Source of the DNA: Diphasiastrum complanatum
Taxonomy: Eukaryota > Streptophyta > Lycopodiopsida > Lycopodiales > Lycopodiaceae
Assembly (NCBI GenBank): GCA_029204225.1
Contig: CM055106.1
Span: forward strand, 11,638,539 to 11,702,538
DNA length: 64,000 bases
Direction of reading: 5' to 3'
A program made the translations under genes and the position numbers. A model generated the notes under the pieces. It had not been told where the DNA came from and did not search any database. It worked only from the letters and a program-made list of their open reading frames with translations. Shown one piece after another: positions 13,486-22,796 of this stretch. Numbering within the stretch: the first letter of the stretch is position 1; the number at the start of each line of letters is the position of its first letter.

Positions 13486-14373
13486 TAGATACCAGTGATG
13501 AAAAAGGGATTGAAGTCTCTCGGAGACCCTAATCTCAATGATTCAAGATGCCCAGTTCTTGGTGAGCCCTAAAATAGTGTGCAATTGAAAAATGAACACC
13601 ATTCATTTGACCTTCCATCATATGAATGCATTTTATAGCTCTAAAAGATGACAATACTTGAGGTGATGTAACAGTTCGACCAAGGTTACCAAAAGCAAAA
13701 AACTTGTCTTTCAAATGAGAAACGAGGGTGCATGTGTTAGGATTTCAGAGGTAGATTGTCACATCCATTCCTGGCAAGGTACTACAGGAGCAAGAGGAAA
13801 GGATGGGACATATTGATCAAGCAAACTTGCACATCAAGAGAATAAAAAACTATAGAGTTGGGAAGAAAGAAAAAGAAAGAACCCTAGAGGTAAGAACAAA
13901 GGAAAACTTCGTGTCAAATTTCCATTTCAATTTGAATAAATAAAAAATTGTCTAGTTTTAGATATTCAACTTCTGCTATTTCCCACAGTCGTTGCAAGGA
14001 TGGGATTAGCAAATATGTTCTTCAATAGAGCATGGATGCTAGACAGAGAAAAGAACTTTGGGTAAAACTTTCTGTTCATGATCTATGGGTAGAATTTTGG
14101 TGATTCAAAATAAATACGAAAGCCATGTAATAAATCTTAGTGCGGTTCTACTCATCGATGATGTTTTTTTAGGTGGATTGACAAGAGATGGGGAGAACAT
14201 ATGGGGTGGGCGGAGTGCGGGATGTGCTCCCTAATGGTTAAAAGCAATTTGTTTGGGCAAGAGGCCGATGGTTTAAGTGCTCGGGGGAGATGGGTGGGTG
14301 GGTTTTGCCATGTGACAAAAAGGGGTGAGGGAGTGTTAAAAAAAGATATGCTCCTGCCCTTAAAAGCCTTAGG

Positions 14374-14411
14374 TTTTTTTTTTTTTTTTTTTTTTTTTTG
14401 GGGGGGGGGGG
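14374..14411. repeat. Poly(T)-poly(G) homopolymer junction
   Basis: A run of about 26 T passes directly into about 12 G. Such tracts are also prone to sequencing error. Confidence 0.9.
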
Positions 14412-14734
14412 AGAATTTCTTTCTTGATGGGGACTTTTTTGTGTCTCCTTTTTAAAAAAAGAAAACCTAATTTATGGGGAGCCAAAAAGCCCCTTCACTT
14501 TTTTTGTTTTATGGAGAGTGGGGGGATTCACATTTTTAAGTGGATTTACATTCATATTTTTTTATGAGAGGTTTGCATTTTAGAAAAAGTGTGTGTGTGT
14601 TAATATATTTACTTTTAATGGAATGGAGGCACCCCCTTGTTCATATATCTACACACACACACATTTTAATCTTCTTCATTTCTTTTTGGGGCATGGAGGG
14701 ACCTCCCTCCCTTTATGGGTGGTTGGTCGGCCTG

Positions 14735-14736
<2 letters not shown>

Positions 14737-14810
<74 letters not shown>
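14737..14810. repeat. (GA)n microsatellite followed by mixed CA/CG arrays
   Basis: Thirty-seven GA units, followed to about 14995 by alternating TG, CG and CA blocks. The long frames that cross this region encode only repeats and are not genes. Confidence 0.95.
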
Positions 14811-14818
<8 letters not shown>

Positions 14819-15012
14819 CGCGTGCGCGCGCGCGCGTGTGCACGTGCGCGCACGCACACACGCATTCGTTGTGTCGGGGGTCACACACACACAACGAACA
14901 CGCGCACACACACATAGGCGCACACACACACACAGGCATGCGCACGCGCACACACACACACTCTCTCACCCACTCACTCACTCGTGTGTGTGCATGCACG
15001 TGTGTTCCAAAT

Positions 15013-15033
15013 CCCCCCCCCCCCCCCCCCCCC
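15013..15033. repeat. Poly(C) tract
   Basis: Twenty-one consecutive C near the 5' part of Helitron B. Confidence 0.95.
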
Positions 15034-15623
15034 TATTTTTCTCTTTTTATTGTCTCTTCTACTCCCCTCACCCCATCCCCCTCCTTTTTTTTTAATTATG
15101 CATTTTTTGGCCCATGGATAAAAGCTTGTGGGTAACGATTTAGGAGTTAAAGCTAGTGAGTTTGGGCTTGTGATTAAACATTCCTAAAAATGGCAGGCCA
15201 AGGTAGGAATTTGAAGGATTGAAAAAAAAAAAAAACAGTTTAAGGTAGTCAAGAAAATTTTTATGTTCATGATTTATGGGTAAAACTTTGATAATTTAAA
15301 ATAAATAAGAAAGTCAAGTAATAAAGATTATTGGCTAAAGTTTGAAGCTCATTGAAGTGTGTGAAGAAAATAAAACCTTAAATTCAAACTTTAAGTATTT
15401 GAATTTAGTAAGTGGGAGAGAGGGGGTGAGGAATCTTTTTGGGGTCCACCCCTCAATGTGCAAATGTATGAGGATATGCACATTCCCCATACATGCATCC
15501 TCCTCCCCAAGTTTTTTAGTTAGAAAAAGCTCATGCATGGGTGAGGAGAGGAGTATGCATGGTGCACCCATACACATGCACAAAAGTGTACAAAAGTGTA
15601 CATGTTTAAATATATATATAGAT

Positions 15624-17609
15624 ATATATGTATGTATGTATACATATATAAGCAAACAAAAATCTATTCAATTTCTAAGTCCATGTGATTGAAAACAATT
15701 CTTTCTTAACCACAACACAAATTCAGTCTTCAAAAATTATTAGAAGTCCACACAAATCCATATGTTATGAAAACTGAAAACACATTAATGTTATAGTTAT
15801 CATATAATGTTAAAATCAATTTGATTTTATTGTATGCATTTACATGTCTACTTAAATTCTAATAATTTGTTGTTTTAGTTGTGTATCAAATTTGAACACA
15901 TTTGTAGAACCACTAAAATAGATGGAAGATGTTTATTAAGATGTTCCACATTGTTGTGTAATGAGATGCAATGTAAATCTTCCATTCCTTGTAGTGACCA
16001 TTTACTAAATATCAAAAAGTTCTCATTTGCTTTTCCCAAACTTTAACATTTTTTAAGTTTTGTCGCTCCTTTATCTTCAAATCTTGTGCAACAAAAGTAA
16101 CATCTTTCCAAATCGAATATTAGATTCTAGTCAATTTTCTAAGATGATCTAAAAAAAATGGTGAGCTTGGCTTCAATACTGTGAAGAATATTTTCCCTTT
16201 TACCCAAAGCTTTTCATATTTTTTTTTATTTTAACGTGTCCTTAATGAAGGCCTGCTCTTGATAGAAGTTTTTCTTATCAAACTACTGTCTATTTTAATA
16301 ATAACTTTGATTGGGTATTCCAAACAAACAAAACATGAAAGTACATTAATTTTCTAAGAAACCTTACTTTTCCTTTAATCTTAAAGAGCAATCTCAAAGT
16401 TGTGTATTAATAAGAGGATGCTTACTACGTCAAAATTTCCATCTTATTATGTTTTACAGTCCATTGTTAGATCGACAACTGCAAAATTTTCCGTCCTTCA
16501 CATGGTACTTACAACAAAAGGAATTATCGCCCTAAAAGTACGGAAACAAACAATGCTAAAAAGGGGGGGGGGGGTCCCCAATCTTTTGGATGGTCAACGT
16601 ACGTGTCTCGTAAAATTTATGAGGGGCGTACGTTGACCATCCAAATGAGGGGCGTACGTTGACCATCCAAACGATTTAGACTCCCCTCCGGGCCCGGGCA
16701 CAAAATCAACTTATCAAATATGCTAACAATGGAACTTGCACCAAAATATACTCATTGAAGCACTTTAAGTGACAAGTATAGCTCTCTTTCTAATATGCTT
16801 GAAAACTAGACATGTCTTTCTCAAACACAAAATAAAAAACTACAGCCTTGATCAGATTAGCATAATATTCAACAGGCCAACCCAACTATTGTTTAAGAAT
16901 AAGCGTGTTTGTACATACCGTTTTTTTTGTGGAATTACAGAATTGTGTCAATTTTATGCCTCAGGAGCTCAACATAATTATAAGATGATAATCAGAGTTT
17001 AGATTTTTTGAAATTGATATTGGATTTTGAAGCTGCATAGCTCCATTGTTGAAAATTGAGGAATATGCAACAGATACTAGATCCACGTCATTTGATTATT
17101 ATAACCATCTGAATTTAGAATGTCCAATAGCATGACATTTGGTAATGATGTATTTTGAAAATTTAAAAGCTGGATAATGGAGGAAAACGTGGATAATTAT
17201 CACCATGTGACATATAGAGAGTTTCTCATATCACAGTTCAGCAAACCAGAACTTTCAAGAAATAACATAAGTTTCATTCCTCTAAGCCATAAGAAGACTG
17301 TCAAGGAATAGGGGGTTCTGCACAAAACTTTCAATCTTGTATATGACACAGGTTTACAAAGGCAAGGGACAGTGTGGAAAGAAAATTTTCTGTTGAACAA
17401 ATATTCCTTAGAAATGAACTAGCAATAAAAGTCAAAATGACCACCAACTTCCAAGAATACGTTTAAGGTTGGTGTTTTCAAAGAACACCTGTGCACAACA
17501 AAAAGCTTACCTCATTCCCGACAGTAATTACATATACTGACTTGTCATAGCTTCTGGTCAACATTCGGAGAATTAGGAAGATTTCTGTAATTTCTAATAT
17601 AATATTTTC
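15624..17609. other. AT-rich, no gene; includes region 3' of the YIP4 gene
   Basis: No coding frame is supported. The part from 17609 downward should contain the 3' untranslated region of the minus-strand YIP4 gene. I cannot pick a poly(A) site with confidence. A GAG|GTAAGC at about 17512 on the minus strand could be a 3'-UTR intron donor, which is unproven. Confidence 0.4.
16563..16691. mobile_element. Small inverted-repeat element (MITE-like)
   Basis: TTGGATGGTCAACGTACG (16586-16603) is perfectly inverted at 16627-16644 and again at 16653-16670. The second inverted copy sits in a 26-base direct duplication (16619-16644, 16645-16670). Similarity continues outward imperfectly into G-rich and C-rich ends, giving a terminal inverted repeat of about 37 bases around a tiny core. 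No target-site duplication is obvious. Confidence 0.5.
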
Positions 17610-17870
17610 CTAATTATTTGCCAAGACAAGGAAGCCCATAGAGACATATAAAAGAAGTACCGGGTATACAGCTAGTGCTTTCCTGCTGGGTGGAACAGCA
17701 GTGCTAACAAAGGGATAAACTGCCCAAGAGCTCCACGTAACTGTAGCAAGCACAACAATGCTCCTAAAGATTTTATCATCCTTGGCCATGCAAACACTTG
17801 CTCCAATTGCCAAGGGGAATAGGCAGTAGCCTAACACACTTAAGCTCTGTAAGAAAATGATAGAGCCTCC
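17610..17870 (-). CDS. YIP4-like: YIP4/YIPF6-like protein, coding exon 3 (last)
   Basis: This exon encodes residues 177-262 and the TAG stop. It begins after the acceptor ttcttacag|GGAGGC in phase 0, only 182 bases from exon 2. It carries the third to fifth predicted membrane spans, the family motif LGYCLFPL (residues 189-196), the [10 protein letters not shown] segment and the RKALAVYP segment. All are strongly conserved in plant YIP4 and animal YIPF6. YIP1-family proteins are five-span Golgi/TGN membrane proteins that bind Rab GTPases; plant YIP4 works with the ECHIDNA complex in trans-Golgi secretion (family knowledge). The frame is intact with no stop or shift. The match to the other exons in order, strand and phase makes a pseudogene unlikely. 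Confidence 0.9.
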   Translation of the reverse strand, partial: GGSIIFLQSLSVLGYCLFPLAIGASVCMAKDDKIFRSIVVLATVTWSSWAVYPFVSTAVPPSRKALAVYPVLLLYVSMGFLVLANN

Positions 17871-18052
17871 CTGTAAGAATACGCTCACAAGTATAAGAAT
17901 GGGCTGATGAGACCAGAACAGTCAACCTTGCCTTCCATGTATCCGAGAGAAAACTTGCTCCTCACAACTTTGTTACAAAAGACAGTTAAGTCGAAAAATA
18001 GCAGCTAAATGTTTCCTTACAGAAAACAAGATTTTTTAAAAAGAATACTCAC
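17871..18052 (-). other. YIP4-like gene, intron 2 (182 bases)
   Basis: A short canonical intron with donor CTG|GTGAGTATT (18052 downward) and acceptor TTCTTACAG (to 17871). Its normal size contrasts with the 22.7 kb intron 1. Confidence 0.85.
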
Positions 18053-18127
18053 CAGGAGTACAACATTCAAAGTAAGCACAATGGCTCCGGCTGAAAGGAC
18101 AGCAAAAACTACAGCAAACACCTTGGG
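18053..18127 (-). CDS. YIP4-like: YIP4/YIPF6-like protein, coding exon 2 (25 codons)
   Basis: A 75-base phase-0 exon encodes residues 152-176 (PKVFAVVFAVLSAG..., ending LNVVLL), the second membrane span. This segment is highly conserved in YIP4 proteins. It is bounded by acceptor TGTGCAG|CCC and donor CTG|GTGAGT. It is too short to be found as a standalone gene; its identity rests on exact joining with exons 1 and 3. An (AG)n tract lies 26 bases upstream of its acceptor. Confidence 0.88.
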
Positions 18128-18149
18128 CTGCACACTTGAAAAAAGGAGT

Positions 18150-18153
<4 letters not shown>

Positions 18154-18199
<46 letters not shown>
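18154..18199. repeat. (CT)n microsatellite beside the YIP4 exon 2 acceptor
   Basis: About 23 CT units. On the gene strand this is (AG)n ending 26 bases before the 3' splice site. It also forms the left border of a LINE ORF1 fragment. Confidence 0.97.
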
Positions 18200-18200
<1 letters not shown>

Positions 18201-18244
18201 AAGAAGCTGAGAATTTTTCGGAAGGAAATCTTCAACACCATAGC

Positions 18245-18545
18245 AAAGGTATGGAAACTGCCTAGCGACCTAAGAAGGACCTGGATACTCTTGTCATCCG
18301 CTTCACATCAGTGTCTCACCGGCGTGAAGTTCTAGGGAAGAGATTCAAATTGCGGGATACAAACTTTACTTGGACAAAGATCTTACCTTCATCCAAGTTC
18401 AAGAACATAAGAAGGCAAGACAAGAAGCTCTATCAACTAGCAAACGGCTTATCTATCGTGATGGTATTATCAAATTGGTAGATCGGAAACCTATAGTTAG
18501 TGAGAAGAATTCTGAAATAGAGTATGAGGTAGAGAAATGAAGAGA
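18245..18545 (+). pseudogene. LINE ORF1 C-terminal fragment
   Basis: Two overlapping frames give DTLVIRFTSVSHRREVL and then LDKDLTFIQVQEHKKARQEA followed by LIYRDGIIKLVDR. They align in order with the ORF1 C-terminus of the LINE at 20.3-21.6 kb (LIIRFTSLASRREAL, DDLTYIQVEERRKAFQEA, IIYRDGRVRRFDS). A frameshift separates the two halves. The fragment is bordered by CT tracts on both sides (18154-18199 and 18669-18700), as are other members of this LINE family here. Confidence 0.75.
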
Positions 18546-18666
18546 TGTCCAGTTGAACATGTAAATGGTCTACGCACCATATAATCCTCGGTATAAGACT
18601 CTCTTCTTAGTTAGTTTTTGTTATCTTGCTTTGACGGCACTGATCCGTCTTGTTTCCAACATACCT

Positions 18667-18668
<2 letters not shown>

Positions 18669-18717
<49 letters not shown>
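18669..18717. repeat. (TC)n(AC)n compound microsatellite
   Basis: TC units to 18700 followed by AC units to 18717. It closes the right side of the ORF1 fragment region. Confidence 0.96.
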
Positions 18718-18719
18718 AG

Positions 18720-19690
18720 TCAGATAGTTATTTCCTTGAAGGCCTAAGAGAGTGTGTAAGGAAATTATTTTGCTACTTTAGAAAGCCTCTATGTTGCACG
18801 AGTCCCCTGTATTGCCAACATAGTTGCAGGGAACAAGGAAAGGGGAATGTCTGAAATTCCATGACATAGGAACATTTTTGGGGTGGGATAAACTTGTAAA
18901 CTGGGGAATGCCATGCCATCATGATTTTTTTTAAGTAAGATTGCGAAGTATCTACCAAGGCTTAGTTTGATCTTCAATTGATAGCTACCCTGAACCCCGG
19001 ACTCAAATCAAACTCATCACACAAGGCATCAGCATTTCCAAAGAGGCTTTGGGCTAAGAGAAAACTATTTTCATAAAGATTAGGTCCTCAAGGTCAAGGT
19101 GATTGTATAGTACGGGAAACAGTTGCCAGAATTGAAGAACTTACCTGGAAATGTTCACAGGAAACATGAATGTTCTTGGAACAGCAACAGGGCCTTTTGC
19201 CGGGAAAATTTTCCCTCGTAAAAATGATTGCCAGAACCACTATACGTAACAGCACATGATACCAGCAGCTATACAAGCTTCTGATTGAACAAACTTTCCA
19301 TTTCCTAAGAATGTATGTCAAAATATCAGCAAAGAGCGAAGTACAAGGTTTTTGTTTCTGTATTCTGCATTCCTGGTGGATAAGTGCAACATGGAAGCTT
19401 CAGTGGCATAAATAGCCTTTGGGTGATCCACATCAAAAAATCACCTGCCACTTAAATGGTAGAAAAAGAACGTAAAGATTTGGTATATTTTTTTAATGCC
19501 AATTTTTTGTTTGAATGTTTAAAAAACTCACTGCAATGGCCAATCTCAAGTGCTGACTCTTGAGTGCACACACTATTTGACTAAATTTGTCAAAACTCAA
19601 AACCATTAATAACCACAATTCAAAATTGAATGTAACCATCATTCAAACCATAGTTGCACTGCGTTTCTGGAAACGCGGTCAGAAATGCGG
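18720..19690. other. Intronic sequence, no feature recognised
   Basis: Only short frames without recognisable domains are present. Confidence 0.4.
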
Positions 19691-19691
19691 T

Positions 19692-19709
19692 CCAGAAACG
19701 CGTTTCTGG
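19692..19709. repeat. 18-base perfect palindrome
   Basis: CCAGAAACGCGTTTCTGG is self-complementary. Partial copies of GAAACGCGTTTCTGG lie just upstream (19661-19680), so this is a cluster of related inverted motifs. Confidence 0.7.
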
Positions 19710-19920
19710 ATTCTGGTCATGTTTCTCAGAAACGTGTTTTTTTTTTTTGATATTTTTGTAGGCAGTATGGGTATCAGATGAAAGCTTTGATTAAGAGCAC
19801 TACATCTGTATAGTTTGCCGAATATTTCGGGTACAGGATGGTCTGGTTTAGGTGCATTCATGAGTCACAGGAATCTTTGCAGGCATGTGGAAATGCATTC
19901 TAGCCTCAAACATCACCTCA

Positions 19921-20051
19921 ATCGTTATAATTTTAAATGGATCATGCCATATCGTTACAAATGGATCATGCCATATTGGATGCCTACATATCGTTACAAT
20001 CAAGTTTGAATGATTATAATGATATGGCATGATCCATTTAACATTATAAAC
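19921..20051. repeat. Hairpin-forming inverted repeat
   Basis: The block AATGGATCATGCCATAT occurs at 19936 and again at 19960, and inverted at about 20022-20038. The flanking cgttataa...ttaaatgg and ccatttaacattataaa extend the inverted match to arms of about 35 bases. It may be a small MITE; no target duplication is visible. Confidence 0.5.
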
Positions 20052-20119
20052 AAGATTCAAACTCAAAAACAACCCTGATCATTATCCACAATAGAGTCAA
20101 ATATCAATATTCCACTATC

Positions 20120-20122
<3 letters not shown>

Positions 20123-20185
<63 letters not shown>
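20123..20185. repeat. (CT)n microsatellite at the 5' end of the LINE
   Basis: About 31 CT units immediately precede the GC-richer LINE 5' UTR. Confidence 0.97.
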
Positions 20186-20186
<1 letters not shown>

Positions 20187-20331
20187 GCTGCTCCAGCGCT
20201 AGCTGCCTTCCAGCGATGTCTGCTCCAGCGCTAGCTCACTAGCTCCCATCGCCCTCTGTCTCCATCGCCTCTCTCTCTCATGCTTACCCTGCTGGCCATC
20301 GCCCTACTGCCATCGCTCCACTACTGCCACC

Positions 20332-21642
20332 ATGCCTCCTCGGAAAAAAACACCCACTCCCCCTCGTTCCGTATCACCTCACTCCACTGCCATCTCACCC
20401 CCTCTCGCTGTCTCCTCACCCCCCCTCGCTGACACCTCACTCCCCTCCCTCACTGCTGGCTCGTCACCTCCCCCCGATGCTGACCTCCTCGCTGCTGCCC
20501 ACCCCCTCGCTGCTCTTACTGATGCACACCCCCCCTTCCCTGCTGCCCTCGTGGATACTGCTTCCTCAGCCCTTGCTGAGAGCGTTGACCTACCCCCTCT
20601 CCTTGCTAGCGCTACCTCAGCTGCTTGCTCAGCTGCTGATGCTGCTGACCTGCCCCCCGTCGCTACTGCTACCACAGTAGCCACCTCAGATGCTGCCATT
20701 TTAGCTGTTGCCACCGCAGCTGCCTCTGATGCTGCTGGCACATCAGCTGCTTATGATGCTGATGCCACCTCAGCTGCCATCTCAGCTACTGCCTCATCCC
20801 ACCCCCTCGATGCTACCTCCAAGGCCTCCTTTTCATTGAATTCGAATCCGATCGATCAGGCCATTCCTAACGGCCTCCTTCCTATTCCCATCTCCCAACC
20901 AGCTATAGCTCCTCCAATCCCATACACTCCCTCAAAATCCACCGAGCTTTTCTCCTCATGGGAAGTTGACCAACTGAAAGCAGATTTCCAGCTTCTGAAA
21001 AAAGAGCTCTCACAACTGAAGGGTATAATGGTCTCTTTGCTCAAAGAAAAGAACGTGTTGGAGTCCAAAGTTGCCACATTGGAACAAGTGATTAGTACTA
21101 AACAGGTTGTTGCCTCGGAATCTACTACCACCATGATACGGGAGCTCGAAAATAAGATTGAACAGCACAAAGAAGAAACCCTTTCATGGGCAGCAGTATT
21201 GAAGAAAGGCACCAAGCCTAGTGCCCCCATTTCTTCAGTCATCTCAGCCACCATCTCGGATGAATGGTCACAGGAACAAAAAGCTCATAACATCAAAGTT
21301 CGCGGGATACCAGATACGCAGGATGCTATGGCCGAAGCTACGAGATTTCTCGAGACCACCCTTGGACATGTGACAGGTAAGTTAGACACCGCCTGGAGGA
21401 CCACCAGAGATGCAGCTACATTGATCATCCGCTTCACATCCCTAGCCAGCCGTAGAGAGGCCTTACGATGTAGAGCCAAACTACGGGATACCACTATATA
21501 CATGGATGATGATCTCACCTATATCCAGGTGGAAGAGAGGCGTAAAGCCTTTCAGGAAGCTAGTGAGTCAGGCATATGCATTATATACAGAGATGGACGG
21601 GTGCGCCGTTTTGATAGCGCTCGTGATGGTTCCCATAGTTAG
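20332..21642 (+). CDS. LINE ORF1 protein, 436 codons, intact
   Basis: The ATG at 20332 lies in a good context (gccaccATGcc). Residues 1-195 are low-complexity Ala/Pro/Ser/Asp. Residues about 205-285 form a heptad-rich coiled coil (VDQLKADFQLLKKELSQL onwards). Residues about 319-432 resemble the RRM-plus-C-terminal domain of L1 ORF1 proteins: IKVRGIPDTQD, AWRTTRD, LIIRFTSLASRREAL, DDLTYIQVEERRKAFQ, IIYRDGRVRRF. No zinc knuckle is seen, unlike the ORF1 of most described plant LINEs. ORF1 proteins coat LINE RNA as trimers and act as chaperones (family knowledge). The stop TAG at 21640 is followed in the same frame by ORF2. Confidence 0.85.
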   Translation: MPPRKKTPTPPRSVSPHSTAISPPLAVSSPPLADTSLPSLTAGSSPPPDADLLAAAHPLAALTDAHPPFPAALVDTASSALAESVDLPPLLASATSAACSAADAADLPPVATATTVATSDAAILAVATAAASDAAGTSAAYDADATSAAISATASSHPLDATSKASFSLNSNPIDQAIPNGLLPIPISQPAIAPPIPYTPSKSTELFSSWEVDQLKADFQLLKKELSQLKGIMVSLLKEKNVLESKVATLEQVISTKQVVASESTTTMIRELENKIEQHKEETLSWAAVLKKGTKPSAPISSVISATISDEWSQEQKAHNIKVRGIPDTQDAMAEATRFLETTLGHVTGKLDTAWRTTRDAATLIIRFTSLASRREALRCRAKLRDTTIYMDDDLTYIQVEERRKAFQEASESGICIIYRDGRVRRFDSARDGSHS

Positions 21643-22796
21643 GAATTTGGGGTGCCCGGGGTCGGGAGCACCCCGGGGCCCCATCCACACCACCTTCGGA
21701 TTGGAGTGTGGAACTGTGCGGGCAAACATTCCTCTTCTTCTACAGGAGACCTTGTTGATTTTATTACAGGCAGAGATATATTATTCTTCATGGAGACACA
21801 CGAGAGCCCGGAGCGAGGACTTCCTTCTTTTCCTAGATACAGATGGGACTCAGTATTCCGACGAGAAACTAGATCTGCCAGTGGTCGAGGTTCAGGTGGG
21901 GTCGCCTGCTTGTACAGAGAGTCTCTCCACTCGAGTATGGACTTCATCGGACATGATGAGCAGGCTCGCTATATTTGGACTCGCATCGTGAGTCATGATA
22001 TCGGTTTGGATAGAGATGTTTTTATTGCAGCATGTTACTTTCCAGCAGAGTCTTCATCTTCTGTTGAGGGTATTGGATCTCCATATCATGATCTCTCACC
22101 AGATTCTCAGAGTGTGGGCATATTCTCCTCACAGGGGATTTTAATGCCCGGACATCATCGAGACAAACAGAGTTCTTCGACACCACGGATCAGCTGCATG
22201 TTCATGCCCTTGACATTGATATGGTTGAAGTTACCAGGACTTCCGCGGACAGTTCGGGACCTACTACTCCATATGGTGAGTACTTACTGCAGTTTGGAGA
22301 GGCACATGAGCTAGCCATTTATAATGGCTTACCCTGCTGGCCACATTCAGACAGTTATACATGTCACCCTCATAGTGGAGGACATAGTGTCGTTGACTAT
22401 CTCATGGGGTCACCATCCTTTATACCCATAGTCTCTGACTTCCACGTTTCCCCCACCACCCTTTCTGATCACTCATTTCTCTCCTTCGATATTGGCCACC
22501 TTCGACCTACTCCTCCATCTTCACTACCCATGCTTACCCGAGCACCCAAGTACACATTTGATCCCACTTACATGCCACTATACCGGCAGTACTTGACTTC
22601 ACTTTTGCACGCCTTTCCTCATGACAGTCCAGTCGACATCCAGGCCACTTTTCTCACCACCTCACTCCACTCAGCTGCATCACTAACCTTCCCCACAAAA
22701 CCCCATCCCAAAAAGACTCGACGCACACCCCGACCACTGCACCGCCCATGGTACGATACCGAGTGCCGTTCTCTTCATCAGTCAGTAACCTACTAA
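21643..22796 (+). pseudogene. LINE ORF2, APE-like endonuclease part
   Basis: The frame directly follows the ORF1 stop with no ATG before the first endonuclease motif. Visible motifs in order are IGVWNCAG (Asn site), FMETHE (metal-binding Glu), SGGVACLY, TGDFNAR (catalytic Asp-Asn), SVVDYLMGS and LSDHSFLSF (catalytic His). A frameshift lies between about 22080 and 22115; TGDFNAR and everything after it are in the new frame. A TAA at 22794 then interrupts ORF2. The endonuclease nicks target DNA to start target-primed reverse transcription. All catalytic residues look preserved; only the reading frame is broken. Confidence 0.85.

Larger units (their letters stand above)
12590..15622 (-). mobile_element. 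Microsatellite-rich non-autonomous Helitron (copy B)
   Basis: Read on the minus strand it begins TCTATATATATA after a host A (15623). It ends CTAG (12593-12590) before a host T, with the hairpin TGCCCGTC-AAC-GACGGGCA at 12601-12619. The 5' 120 or so bases, including ATGTGTATGGGTGCACC, are shared with copy A. The body is about 3.0 kb and contains three TG-rich arrays, one GA array, homopolymer G/T and C tracts, alternating CG and about 1 kb of unrecognised single-copy-like sequence. No Rep or helicase domain is visible. Confidence 0.7.

Noticed and set aside
14540-15135. Several overlapping frames of 97-180 codons on both strands
   Set aside because: Almost entirely GA, CA and CG repeat translation; no domain or natural composition.
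17500-17515. Possible 3'-UTR intron donor GAG|GTAAGC
   Set aside because: No matching acceptor or transcript evidence; not reported as a feature.
20379-20741. Antisense Ala/Ser-rich frame of 120 codons
   Set aside because: Shadow of the low-complexity N-terminus of LINE ORF1.
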